Notes: a model not told the origin generated them from the letters alone. A stretch of 11,806 nt of DNA from Oligoflexales bacterium (GCA_015232735.1 JADFZC010000045.1:1-11806); one strand, 5' to 3'; shown: positions 1 to 7,602, counted from the first letter of the stretch. A program made the numbers and translations.

Positions 1-737
1 TCAAGTCGTGTTATCTCTTCATTAATGTCTGACTTGTCTGTCAGAACCGCGACCTCTGCCAGAAGTCTGTCTTCCGGTAGTGCCTGTTTTATGATCGTGC
101 CTGTCTCCGCGAGGTTTGAGAGAAGATTTTCCAACCGTTGTCTATATACGGAGAACAATTTTTTTTGGATATCGGATGCTCGGGCAGAAATCTCTTTTAG
201 GTCAGAATTGAAAGACGTGAGGTTTTCCCTGAGCGATATCTTCAGTTCATTACCCTCAATAGCTCGGCAGGTTTGTACCTTTTCAAGGGCGGATCTCAAT
301 GAGAGTAATATGCCCTCTTCGTGCAGTGAGGAAAGCGTATCAGGTTTTTGCGGGCAGGCATCGACGAGTACGCCTTCCATTTTTAGCAGTTCGTAAACTG
401 AAATTGATTTAATTAGTTCCCTCATCGGGGATTTGTCAATCATCTCATGAATACTGCTGACAAGGTTAAAATAATACTCAAGTGCCGCCTTTGACAAAGT
501 CGGAAACCTGAAATCCTGATCCGATGTTACAACGTCAAAAAAAACGTCAACCTTGCCTCGGGTCAGATGATTTTTTACCTCCGAAATAACCTTGGATTCC
601 ATTGAAATCAGAAACCGCGGGAGGCGAACACTAACGTCAACAAATCTTGAATTGAGAGTCTTGATTTCACAACGATAACTGACTTTACCGGCAAAATGCT
701 CTCCAAAACCATAGGAAGTCATGCTTTTTATGGACAC
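1..737 (-). CDS. yicC: YicC/YloC-family endoribonuclease, 3' end off the left edge
   Basis: Reverse-strand translation gives 245 residues with no stop before the window edge. The N-terminus contains S-M-T-S-Y-G-F-G (residues 5-12), matching the family hallmark S-M-T-x-[FY]-[GA]. The last visible residues include D-K-S-D-I-N-E-E-I-T-R-L, the start of the conserved C-terminal block (family form ADK-x-D-I-x-E-E-x-x-R-L). Family members are about 290 aa, so roughly 45 residues are missing, including the GRKLDF-type segment. Known members are stress-linked single-strand endoribonucleases with an N-terminal YicC-like domain and a C-terminal DUF1732 domain; the activity of this copy is inferred from family. 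The GTG start at 737 is chosen because AAGGAG lies 10 nt upstream, whereas the in-frame ATG at 722 would be 25 nt away, and the GTG start gives the usual few residues before S-M-T. It is transcribed divergently from the lipoprotein gene at 997. The family call is firm. Confidence 0.93.
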   Translation of the reverse strand, partial: MSIKSMTSYGFGEHFAGKVSYRCEIKTLNSRFVDVSVRLPRFLISMESKVISEVKNHLTRGKVDVFFDVVTSDQDFRFPTLSKAALEYYFNLVSSIHEMIDKSPMRELIKSISVYELLKMEGVLVDACPQKPDTLSSLHEEGILLSLRSALEKVQTCRAIEGNELKISLRENLTSFNSDLKEISARASDIQKKLFSVYRQRLENLLSNLAETGTIIKQALPEDRLLAEVAVLTDKSDINEEITRL

Positions 738-960
738 AATATCGACGCTCCTTTTTGGATTATAAGGAGAATTGTTTCACCTTTTTAAGGTAATAGCAGT
801 TTTTGATCCAAACTCCAACCACATTTTGCGATCAGCAGAAGGTAAAAAATTCAGGATGATCATCCAGGCGGTCGAGTTGGCAAGGTAAAAGTATTGTATT
901 TTGCCTCCCGATAAATCCCCAACTGAATAAATTTCATTTCTGGAAGGACTTCAAATGGTT
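738..960. other. Divergent intergenic region between yicC and the lipoprotein gene
   Basis: There is no convincing gene on either strand. It contains the yicC ribosome binding site (748-753) and a perfect 12-bp palindrome, GGATGATCATCC, at 854-865. A TTGGCA hexamer at 877-882 resembles a -35 box but has no good -10 at 16-18 nt. No RNA gene, terminator or repeat family was recognised. The yicC promoter must lie here if the gene is transcribed alone, but no matched -35/-10 pair was found for it. Confidence 0.5.
748..753 (-). promoter_or_regulatory. Ribosome binding site that sets the yicC GTG start
   Basis: AAGGAG on the reverse strand, 10 nt before GTG 737. It favours the GTG over the more conventional ATG at 722. 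Confidence 0.7.
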
Positions 961-966
961 TATAAT
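961..966 (+). promoter_or_regulatory. Candidate -10 element for the lipoprotein gene
   Basis: A perfect TATAAT lies 30 nt before the TTG start at 997. No good TTGACA-like element sits 16-18 nt upstream (the best window matches only 2 of 6), so it would be an activator-dependent or -10-dominated promoter. Transcription would begin near 973, leaving room for the GGAGG at 984-988. It would leave almost no leader for an ATG at 982, which supports the TTG start. Confidence 0.4.
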
Positions 967-983
967 AAATAAAACTTTTCTAT

Positions 984-988
984 GGAGG
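984..988 (+). promoter_or_regulatory. Ribosome binding site that sets the TTG start at 997
   Basis: GGAGG is followed by 8 nt and then TTG 997. The motif overlaps the in-frame ATG at 982, so that ATG cannot be the codon it serves. Confidence 0.65.
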
Positions 989-996
989 TCAAGGAA

Positions 997-2025
997 TTGA
1001 GAAAAATTCTTATCCCAGGGTTGGTTTTGATAATTGCGGTTTTTTCATTTTTGGGAGCAGCCTGTGTCTCGTTGCGTGGTGGTGACAGCGGGGAGAAGGA
1101 ACTTCCTCCACAGATTACCGAAGATATTTCCACTGAAAAAGCTGTTGAGAACGGTATTAAATTTGGGGGGGATACTCTCGTTGAGGCGAAAAAACTTATA
1201 GACAAGAGAAATGAGTGGCCGAAGGTCAAGCAGCAGGTTGAAAAGATAATTTTGACCGAAATTAAAACCATGTCCTCAAGATCGATGATAAATGCGGTAC
1301 ACCTTTACCAGATTGGATCTCTGGAAGTGGATATGGGGATGCTCAAGGCATTTCTGGCATCCAACAGGGCGGAGATCAGGCAGATAGGCTGGCAGATGGC
1401 AGCCAGTTATCCTTCAAATAGTGTAGCCCGTTATCTTGACGAAGTTCTGACAAAGGCTGTCCTTGATGGTGACGAAGACAGGGTATTGATCCCTGAGATG
1501 GCCCAGGCGGTGCAGGTAAACATGATTCGAAGTGAATACTCACTTTTGAAGCAGGGGCTTATGAAGCAAAGAGGCAGCGAGTTTGCCAAAGCCATGATGA
1601 TTCTCGAACCTGAAAAGGCTTCGGAGGATTTTATGGATTATCTTGCTTTGGCCACCATAGAGGATTTGCGACAGCTTAATCAGAGCACTGTTGATCTTCA
1701 CACCACTCTTGTCATTTTCAGGCATTTCATGTCTCATCCTGTTTCCTTGACAAATCCGAAATACAGTCATCTTTTCCTGTACGCAATCTCAAGAAACCAG
1801 ACTTTGGCTGAGATGGCGCATATTGTAATCGAAAAGCAGATTCCGCAGTACAGGAATCAAATGGCACTCATACTTTCCACTTTGCCAGTATGGATACAGG
1901 TGGCCTATGTTGAAGGAGTGAAGGACAAGATGAACTCGAATGTCAATCTGTTTTTGGCCCAGTTGAGAGACAAGACCTCTTTTAAAGAGGTTGTTGAAGA
2001 GATAAATTCGATTGAACAGCGGTGA
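997..2025 (+). CDS. Predicted lipoprotein with an all-helical body, function unknown
   Basis: The protein has 342 residues from the TTG start. The N-terminus is a lipoprotein-type signal: M-R-K, a hydrophobic stretch from about residue 4 to 19, then L-G-A-A-C with the candidate lipidated cysteine at 23. The lipobox is imperfect (G rather than L at -3), so lipidation is likely but not certain. The mature part begins with a short polar linker and continues as amphipathic helices without further membrane segments; spacing from about residue 85 to 300 recalls HEAT-like helical repeats, but no family was recognised. If lipidated it would sit at the inner or outer membrane facing the periplasm. The reading frame also permits an ATG at 982 (5 residues longer), disfavoured because the GGAGG overlaps it. 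It is followed after 18 bp by the YbjN-like gene and then a kinase gene, suggesting a shared transcript. Nothing suggests a broken gene. Confidence 0.75.
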   Translation: MRKILIPGLVLIIAVFSFLGAACVSLRGGDSGEKELPPQITEDISTEKAVENGIKFGGDTLVEAKKLIDKRNEWPKVKQQVEKIILTEIKTMSSRSMINAVHLYQIGSLEVDMGMLKAFLASNRAEIRQIGWQMAASYPSNSVARYLDEVLTKAVLDGDEDRVLIPEMAQAVQVNMIRSEYSLLKQGLMKQRGSEFAKAMMILEPEKASEDFMDYLALATIEDLRQLNQSTVDLHTTLVIFRHFMSHPVSLTNPKYSHLFLYAISRNQTLAEMAHIVIEKQIPQYRNQMALILSTLPVWIQVAYVEGVKDKMNSNVNLFLAQLRDKTSFKEVVEEINSIEQR

Positions 2026-2043
2026 TTCGGGAAACACTTTATT

Positions 2044-2487
2044 ATGATTCAATGTTTACATAGAGTCATAGAAACCTATCTGGACAATTACGGCTGGTCA
2101 TATAAAGTCGGAGGTTGTGGCGGCTGGATTACAGGTTTTCAGGGCGGTGAAAGATCTTATCCGCTTTTTATAAACATAACAGAGACATGGATAACATTTA
2201 ATATTAGACCATTTATTGGAATTAGCACCGACTGGGAGTATTGGCCGGAGGTTCTCCAATTCCTTCTTAAATTAAATAACAGATGTTCGATGGTAAAGCT
2301 TGTGATCGATGATGACAACTGCATATCGCTTTTATTGGAGATATTTGCCAGGGATCTGTCGTATTCGGAGTTTTACGATTCATTAGGAGTTCTCGGGTAT
2401 TATGCCGATTTTATCTATGGTGAAATACTCGATTTTTTTGATAAAATAGATTTTAAATATTCACATTCGCTCAAGTTTCTAACATAA
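2044..2487 (+). CDS. YbjN / type III secretion chaperone-like small protein
   Basis: This 147-residue cytosolic protein has no signal peptide or membrane segment. Its pattern fits the YbjN/CesT-like chaperone fold: an N-terminal helix (about 1-14) followed by Y-G-W, a run of beta strands (about 33-56), a helix ending in L-L-K-L-N-N-R (about 73-80), further strands with D-D-D at a turn (about 88-90), then a helix with L-S-Y-S-E-F and Y-A-D-F-I-Y-G-E near the end. The L-N before a strand and the [YF]-A-D-x-x-Y segment are typical of that superfamily. The match was judged by eye. Members of the fold bind partner proteins, often as dimers; an adaptor role for the adjacent kinase or a protein substrate is inference. 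The ribosome binding site is weak (GGGA, 11 nt before ATG 2044), consistent with translation coupled to the lipoprotein gene 18 bp upstream. The gene is AT-rich and intact. Confidence 0.6.
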   Translation: MIQCLHRVIETYLDNYGWSYKVGGCGGWITGFQGGERSYPLFINITETWITFNIRPFIGISTDWEYWPEVLQFLLKLNNRCSMVKLVIDDDNCISLLLEIFARDLSYSEFYDSLGVLGYYADFIYGEILDFFDKIDFKYSHSLKFLT

Positions 2488-2563
2488 CATTTATATTGAG
2501 TGAAACCTCTCTTTTTTTAGGAATCCCCAAAAATATCGAGGTAAATTTCCGGACTTTCGGACC

Positions 2564-2582
2564 GATAATATGAATGATTCAT
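2564..2582 (+). promoter_or_regulatory. Candidate -10 (GATAAT) with adjacent palindrome ahead of the kinase
   Basis: GATAAT at 2564-2569 matches TATAAT at 5 of 6 positions. It abuts the palindrome ATGAAT-G-ATTCAT at 2570-2582, which would straddle the start of transcription. No -35 is evident at 16-18 nt. This may be a separate regulated promoter for the kinase, or chance in AT-rich DNA. Confidence 0.25.
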
Positions 2583-2597
2583 GTAAAGTGTGAGTTT

Positions 2598-2602
2598 GGA
2601 GG
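2598..2602 (+). promoter_or_regulatory. Ribosome binding site that sets the kinase start at ATG 2614
   Basis: GGAGG with 11 nt to ATG 2614. The upstream in-frame GTG at 2590 has no Shine-Dalgarno sequence and lies ahead of this motif, so the longer reading is unlikely. Confidence 0.6.
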
Positions 2603-2613
2603 CAAAAACCTTT

Positions 2614-3585
2614 ATGGTTGATGTTGAAAACATCGAACGATGTCCTATAAAAATTGAACACTATCGAATTACCAGCGAGATAGGTGCCGGAGGCTTAGGG
2701 CTCGTTTACAAAGCTATTGATGAACGTTCGGGCCGGACGGTGGCAATAAAGGTTCTCCATAAGAAATATCAAAAAAACCCTAGATTTCTTGGAATATTTC
2801 ATCGTGAATTGATCATTGTATCAAGGTTTAAACATAAAAATATCGTTGAATTCATAAGTGCCAATTTCGATCCTCCCAACTGTTATATTGTCAGTGAATT
2901 CATAGATGGGTGGTCTCTATACTCGCTTATGAAAACCTGCGGCCCCATTCCGCCTCTTGTAGCATTATGCATCGGCATAGACATATTGCAGGGCCTCGAT
3001 TACCTCCATCTGCATGACACGATTCACTCAGATCTTTCAAGTCCCAATGTATTGATAGATAAAAGCGGAAGGGTGCTTTTAACGGATTTTGGACTGGCCT
3101 GTCAGGAAGAGGTTGAGGATTATAAGAATTATATGGTTGGAACTCCCGGATTCTACTCACCTGAACATATAACCGATACGTCGATTGTTCCCCAATCGGA
3201 TATTTATTGTCTGGCTTTGTTGATATATGAAATGATGGCCGGAAGAAAAGCGGTTCCCGCTTCAAATAAGAGACATGAAGTTTTCAACAATATGAAAAAT
3301 ATTGATTTTGAAAATATTCCATGCACTGACAGGCGGATGAAAATTTCAATTGTCAGTATGCTTAAAAAGGCTTTGCACATCAATCCCGCAAAGAGATTCA
3401 AAAATACCGAACAAATGATCATATTCATATACAAGATTCTCAAGAAATACGAGATAAGGTTTTCGAGGTATGCCATAAGGCAATATCTCATAGACTACAA
3501 GCTGAGCAAGAGGAAATCCTCAAACAAGGAAACACAGGATATTTATAATGGCTATGTATTGCCTGATGGCATGAAACGTCCTTGA
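2614..3585 (+). CDS. Hanks-type serine/threonine protein kinase with atypical HSD catalytic loop
   Basis: The protein has 323 residues. A complete kinase fold is visible in order: glycine loop G-A-G-G-L-G-L-V (24-31), V-A-I-K with the ATP lysine K46, helix-C glutamate E65 in R-E-L, catalytic loop H-S-D-L-S-S-P-N (138-145), metal-binding D-F-G (158-160), activation segment G-T-P-G-F-Y-S-P-E (176-184), D-I-Y (196-198) and the late arginine in P-A-K-R-F (R261). The base D140 and N145 are present. The arginine of HRD is serine and the lysine of DLKxxN is serine, so it is a non-RD kinase of variant type; related bacterial kinases often read HRDVSPQN, so activity is still plausible. There is no transmembrane helix and no extracellular sensor domain; the last ~45 residues are basic and helical. 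It therefore acts in the cytosol and probably depends on partners for input. The upstream YbjN-like and lipoprotein genes are the obvious candidates. It converges with the glycosyltransferase gene, 7 bp between stops. Confidence 0.92.
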   Translation: MVDVENIERCPIKIEHYRITSEIGAGGLGLVYKAIDERSGRTVAIKVLHKKYQKNPRFLGIFHRELIIVSRFKHKNIVEFISANFDPPNCYIVSEFIDGWSLYSLMKTCGPIPPLVALCIGIDILQGLDYLHLHDTIHSDLSSPNVLIDKSGRVLLTDFGLACQEEVEDYKNYMVGTPGFYSPEHITDTSIVPQSDIYCLALLIYEMMAGRKAVPASNKRHEVFNNMKNIDFENIPCTDRRMKISIVSMLKKALHINPAKRFKNTEQMIIFIYKILKKYEIRFSRYAIRQYLIDYKLSKRKSSNKETQDIYNGYVLPDGMKRP

Positions 3586-3592
3586 ACGAAAA

Positions 3593-5224
3593 TCAATAAG
3601 CCAAATATTCCGCCAGATACCATTTTTGAAGCGGCTTTTTACAGAGCGGGTCATATCTGTGATTTGAAAAAGCAGTTTCCATTGTCGGCGCCATTCCCAA
3701 GCATTCTCTGATTTCACTTAGATTTTTTATTTCGTATTCGTAAAATTTTGGAGGAACTGGATTTGACAGAATGATTGAAAAAGATCCAGCCTCTCTCAAA
3801 GAGGAAAGGTCATGAACAGTAAATTCACCCCTCCTTGTGAATTCCGAATGTCTCGTTATGCCTGGCCATTGCGAGATTTTTAAATCCGGAGCATAGAAAC
3901 GGAGCATGGAAACGATTTGATAGCTGTCGCCAAATAGGGGTTTGCTGCTTATGCCTTCCAAAAGACGTCCAAGGTCATCGTAACCATAGGTTTCAGAAAT
4001 AATCCTTTTATTGGGTTTATTACTGAACATTATCGGGTTGTTGGAATATGCGATCACAGCGGATGTAAAAATCAGGTTTATTATTGCCGCCAAATACATG
4101 GCTTTGGGTGAAAGTTCCAAGGTTCCTATTATCAGGACAGAAGCTCCTATCACGTAAAAGGCCGGCCAGTTGGCTTCTATGTGCGATTTGAAACTGACAA
4201 TTCCGAATACGATCAGGGGAAAAACAAAAGATGCTGCAATAAGCGGTATCGCCTCTTTTTTTATTTGAATCTTTTTATGATTTTTCTGCTTTTTCCATTT
4301 TATAAGGGCAAAGGAAATTGGAAAGATCAGAAATCCCCATAGCAATATCTGGCTAATCACGAAACCAGAGACGCGTTCAAAGGACTTTTGGATATCGCTT
4401 TTTGGTTTTTCCGGAGGTTTTTCCTTCTCCTCCTCCGTTTTGAAATATTCCGCAAGGACGGCTTCTTTTGAACCCTTTTCCGCTATTGTCGGATAAGGGA
4501 AAGGAAGAGGAAATAACGAATCGTTTACTTTGTGCGATCCCTGGAATCCATGGCCAAGTTGGAACTTGAGGGAGATAAAGTCACGGTTATAATTCCACAT
4601 AAGATGCGGTGTAATCACAATAACACAAAAGATCCCTCCGAGATACGGCCATGGCGATTTGAGCTTTTCAGGTTTCATAAGAAGTGCGAAAAGAAATATT
4701 GGTCCTATGAACAGCATGGCATATTTGCCGAGTATTCCAAGACCGGTAAAAATACCTGCGGTAATCCATCTTTTTTCATTTTCTAGCAGCGCCTTGAGTG
4801 CCTCATGAAGTGCTATGAGCCATGAAAAGATGAAAGGGATATCCGGTGTTGCAAGAATGCCGATCATGAATCCCAGGAAATTGAAATTCATAAGAATGAT
4901 TCCCGAAGTCAGACTTTTTTTCCCGCTGATTCCGACAGTTTTGAAGAGTGATATGCTGATTGGGATCATTAAAAAAGATAAGATCAGGCATCCCAGTCTG
5001 CCCATAAACCATGAGTGTTTTTCAGCATTAACCAGGACTGAAAGCCATGCTATCAATGGCGGGTGGTCGAAATATCCAAGGTCTGGAAAGGCCGCCCAGG
5101 AAAAATAATAGGCTTCATCCCTTGTAACAGGCAGGAATTTTGCTCCAAATATCCGGAAAAGAATTATTATGCCAATAAATATGAAAAATATGTGGCGATA
5201 GTAATTTTCAGTCTGTTTTTCCAT
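3593..5224 (-). CDS. Family 39-type (PMT/ArnT-like) membrane glycosyltransferase
   Basis: This 543-residue polytopic inner-membrane protein has about ten or more hydrophobic segments between residues 10 and 395. The first periplasmic loop carries R-D-E-A-Y-Y (35-40) and Y-F-D-H-P-P (51-56), the hallmark acidic site and signature of the PMT_2/ArnT-like glycosyltransferases. T-P-D-I-P-F (126-131), W-N-Y (210-212) and H-I-E-A-N-W-P (348-354) are also typical. Family members move a sugar from a polyprenyl-phosphate carrier to a protein, lipid A or a polysaccharide on the periplasmic face; the acceptor cannot be read from sequence. A charged, proline/glutamate-rich insertion lies at about 250-285. 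The C-terminus (about 400-543) is soluble, presumably periplasmic. The ATG at 5224 begins 3 nt after the recD2 stop, with only a purine-rich GAGAGAG stretch as ribosome binding site, so translation is probably coupled to recD2. The function has no evident link to recD2. Confidence 0.88.
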   Translation of the reverse strand: MEKQTENYYRHIFFIFIGIIILFRIFGAKFLPVTRDEAYYFSWAAFPDLGYFDHPPLIAWLSVLVNAEKHSWFMGRLGCLILSFLMIPISISLFKTVGISGKKSLTSGIILMNFNFLGFMIGILATPDIPFIFSWLIALHEALKALLENEKRWITAGIFTGLGILGKYAMLFIGPIFLFALLMKPEKLKSPWPYLGGIFCVIVITPHLMWNYNRDFISLKFQLGHGFQGSHKVNDSLFPLPFPYPTIAEKGSKEAVLAEYFKTEEEKEKPPEKPKSDIQKSFERVSGFVISQILLWGFLIFPISFALIKWKKQKNHKKIQIKKEAIPLIAASFVFPLIVFGIVSFKSHIEANWPAFYVIGASVLIIGTLELSPKAMYLAAIINLIFTSAVIAYSNNPIMFSNKPNKRIISETYGYDDLGRLLEGISSKPLFGDSYQIVSMLRFYAPDLKISQWPGITRHSEFTRRGEFTVHDLSSLREAGSFSIILSNPVPPKFYEYEIKNLSEIRECLGMAPTMETAFSNHRYDPLCKKPLQKWYLAEYLAY

Positions 5225-5227
5225 TGT

Positions 5228-7444
5228 TCAGTCTCTCTCGGCGGTTTCAAGCCGTTCAATGAGTTTCGTCTGTCTTTTTAAGCTGGTCTGGTTTTTTATT
5301 GCAACGCCCAGAGCTTTTTTTGATCCAACAAATATCGCCAGTTTTTTAGCTCTTGTGAGGCCGGTATAAATGAGATTTCTCTGCAGCATGATGTAGTGGC
5401 TCGTGGATAGCGGAATAATAACAACAGGAAACTCGCTTCCCTGTGATTTGTGGATTGTGATGGAATATGCAAGTTTAAGATCGTTAACCTCGTCAAAGGA
5501 ATAAGTTACAAACTTGTCAGAGAATGAAACTGAAATCTTTCCGCCGGATATTCCTGTTTCCATTACTATTCCAATGTCACCGTTGAATACATTAAGATTA
5601 TAATTGTTTGAGTTTTGAATTACCTTGTCACCTTTTCTAAAAGAGATAGAATCCCTGTTGAACTCGTGTATACCTTCAACACTTGGATTTATAAGGTTTT
5701 GAAGTTCCTCATTCATAAGGTTTGTGCCCAGTTCCCCGTTATTCATAGGGGTCAGCACCTGGATATCATGGATTGGATTGAAATTGCATTTTTCAGGTAG
5801 GATTTTTGATACGAGATTTTCAATAATTTCTTTAATTTCCTCCTGGGATTCAGCTTCAATAAAACGAAAATCACTTCCGGATTCATCGCTGAACTCCGGG
5901 AAAAGTCCGTTATTGATATCATGCGCAGCCCTTATTATCCTGCTTGATGAAGCCTGCCTGAAAATTTCGTTTAATTTTGTATAAGGTATTTTATTTGAAA
6001 AAATCATATCGCGAAGGACGTTGCCGGGGCCGACCGACGGGAGTTGATCCACATCGCCGATGAAAATGATTTGGGACCTTTTCATCAAGGCATCGATAAG
6101 TGATCCTGCAAGTCGAATATCAAGCATTGATGATTCGTCTATTATCACAGCATCGGCATTAAGCTGATTATGTGAATCCTTGTTGAAACAGCTCTTTTCC
6201 GGATTCCATTCCAATAATCTGTGGATTGTCTTTGCTGTCTCGGAACTTAATTCCATGAGCCTCTGGGCGGCTCGACCGGTAGGTGCTGCAAGTGCCACCG
6301 TTTTCCCCATGGCTTTGAGGAGCCTGATGATGGTATTTGCAGTAGTCGTCTTTCCTACGCCCGGACCTCCGGTCAGAATGAACACGCGATTTGTTACCGC
6401 CTTCTTGACTGCTGCGACCTGAGCCTTGCTGAGCGGAGCTGGCAGACGCTCATTATACCTTTCAAGCCAGCTGTCTATACGTTCCTTATCAGTATAAAGA
6501 GGGATTTTGAGCATGGTATCCAGTTTTTTTGCAAGATTTTTTTCTATCCAGTACAGGTCATACATAAAATGGATGTTGGAAGAATCGGGATCATTTTCAA
6601 CTGGTTTTTCAGAGACGATCTTATTTCTTATGCTGAGAGCTGCCATACATTCAAAGAATTTGGACTCCATTTGATTCATATCAATTTTCAAGTATCTGCC
6701 CACCTCTTCAAGAATCTGGGGAGTCGTCAGATAACAATGCCCTTTGTCCTCTGATTCGTGAAATATATAACATATGCAGGCCATCATTCTTTCCTTTGAA
6801 TCTAGTGGAAGTCCAAGGTCGTGGGCAATTTTGTCAGCAGTCAAGAAACCTATTCCACGGATATCATCGGTCAGTCTGTAAGGGTTTTCAGACACTTTCT
6901 GAATGGTATCTCTTCCATATTTCGAGTAGATTTTTGCGGCCATGCCGGGCGACATGCCGTGCCCTACAAGGAAAAGATCGATTTTTCTGTTTTTCTGACT
7001 TTCCTCCCAGCTTTTTTGTATGGTAAGGGCTTTCTTTTTTCCAATAGTTGGGACTTCAACGAGTTTTTCAGGATTGTTGTCCAAAATTTCCAGGGTATTG
7101 ACGCCGAAGTGGGTTATTATTTTGTCGGCCGTCTTCTTGCCGATCCCTTTTATCAGTTTTGAGGAAAGATACCTTTTGATGCCTGTTAAAGTTACATGCG
7201 GAAGAATGGAGGTAGCCTTGAATTGTCTTCCATATTTCCTATGATTACAGAAGTACCCCTGAAGTCTAAGGTATTCTCCCTCTTCTAGCACGGGAAACAC
7301 CCCGGTGACAGATATCAGCGATTTTGGCCTGTCCATTGAAAATCTGAAAATAGTGTAGCCATTTTCACTATTTCTAAATGTGATTTTGTCTACTTCACCA
7401 CAAATGTCAGTATTTTCAGATATATTGTTCAGAGTATGCTCCAT
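5228..7444 (-). CDS. recD2: RecD2-type 5'-3' DNA helicase (RecD-like, RecBC-independent)
   Basis: This 738-residue superfamily 1B helicase has the usual length for RecD2. An N-terminal OB-like segment (about 15-85, beginning I-C-G-E-V-D-K-I-T-F) is followed by helix-hairpin-helix repeats (about 95-210, with G-I-G-K-K-T-A-D-K-I at 100-109 and G-I-G-F at 197-200). The motor follows: Walker A G-G-P-G-V-G-K-T-T (359-367), motif Ia A-P-T-G-R-A-A (387-393), Walker B D-E-S-S (436-439), motif III G-D-V-D-Q-L-P-S-V-G (463-472), motif IV N-E-I-F-R-Q (492-497), motif V Y-S-I-T-I-H-K-S-Q-G-S-E-F (660-672) and motif VI Y-T-G-L-T-R-A-K (693-700). All catalytic motifs are intact. The long N-terminal extension distinguishes it from the RecD subunit of RecBCD, and no recB or recC is present. 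Known RecD2 proteins act in replication-fork maintenance and DNA repair. A TAA lies in frame 9 nt before ATG 7444, which rules out a longer N-terminus; no strong ribosome binding site is seen. Confidence 0.95.
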   Translation of the reverse strand: MEHTLNNISENTDICGEVDKITFRNSENGYTIFRFSMDRPKSLISVTGVFPVLEEGEYLRLQGYFCNHRKYGRQFKATSILPHVTLTGIKRYLSSKLIKGIGKKTADKIITHFGVNTLEILDNNPEKLVEVPTIGKKKALTIQKSWEESQKNRKIDLFLVGHGMSPGMAAKIYSKYGRDTIQKVSENPYRLTDDIRGIGFLTADKIAHDLGLPLDSKERMMACICYIFHESEDKGHCYLTTPQILEEVGRYLKIDMNQMESKFFECMAALSIRNKIVSEKPVENDPDSSNIHFMYDLYWIEKNLAKKLDTMLKIPLYTDKERIDSWLERYNERLPAPLSKAQVAAVKKAVTNRVFILTGGPGVGKTTTANTIIRLLKAMGKTVALAAPTGRAAQRLMELSSETAKTIHRLLEWNPEKSCFNKDSHNQLNADAVIIDESSMLDIRLAGSLIDALMKRSQIIFIGDVDQLPSVGPGNVLRDMIFSNKIPYTKLNEIFRQASSSRIIRAAHDINNGLFPEFSDESGSDFRFIEAESQEEIKEIIENLVSKILPEKCNFNPIHDIQVLTPMNNGELGTNLMNEELQNLINPSVEGIHEFNRDSISFRKGDKVIQNSNNYNLNVFNGDIGIVMETGISGGKISVSFSDKFVTYSFDEVNDLKLAYSITIHKSQGSEFPVVIIPLSTSHYIMLQRNLIYTGLTRAKKLAIFVGSKKALGVAIKNQTSLKRQTKLIERLETAERD

Positions 7445-7476
7445 TTGATTTTAAGTATTTGAAACAATAGCTTGAT

Positions 7477-7505
7477 TTTTTAGTTCTCCTCGAATTTTTT
7501 TGCAA
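7477..7505 (-). promoter_or_regulatory. Weak candidate promoter for recD2
   Basis: Reverse-strand TTGCAA (7505-7500) and TAAAAA (7482-7477) are separated by 17 nt; each matches consensus at 4 of 6 positions. Transcription would begin near 7470, about 25 nt before the ATG. The surroundings are A/T-rich, so chance matches are likely. Confidence 0.25.
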
Positions 7506-7602
7506 GCATTGAAATGTTTGAAAGAAACCTTAAAATATAACCAATAATTACAGGCAAATATAAATATATAACCGGTTGTTTTCAACCTTTAATTCAAGTG
7601 AT

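Noticed and set aside
25..396. Open frame of 123 codons on the plus strand
   Set aside because: It lies wholly antisense to the yicC gene, whose translation matches family motifs at both ends of the visible part.
759..764. TATAAT on the reverse strand upstream of yicC
   Set aside because: Transcription would start near 752, inside the ribosome binding site, and there is no -35 at 16-18 nt.
982..984. ATG as start of the lipoprotein gene
   Set aside because: It overlaps the GGAGG at 984-988 and would leave the -10 at 961-966 with almost no leader; TTG 997 fits both.
2495..2520. T-run after GAG...CTC as a terminator behind the YbjN-like gene
   Set aside because: The possible stem is only three base pairs, too weak to stop transcription.
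2590..2592. GTG as start of the kinase gene
   Set aside because: No ribosome binding site precedes it, and GGAGG lies between it and ATG 2614.
7574..7587. GGTTG-TTTT-CAACC hairpin as a terminator
   Set aside because: It is a five-pair stem followed by only three T residues, in a divergent spacer with no gene ending there.
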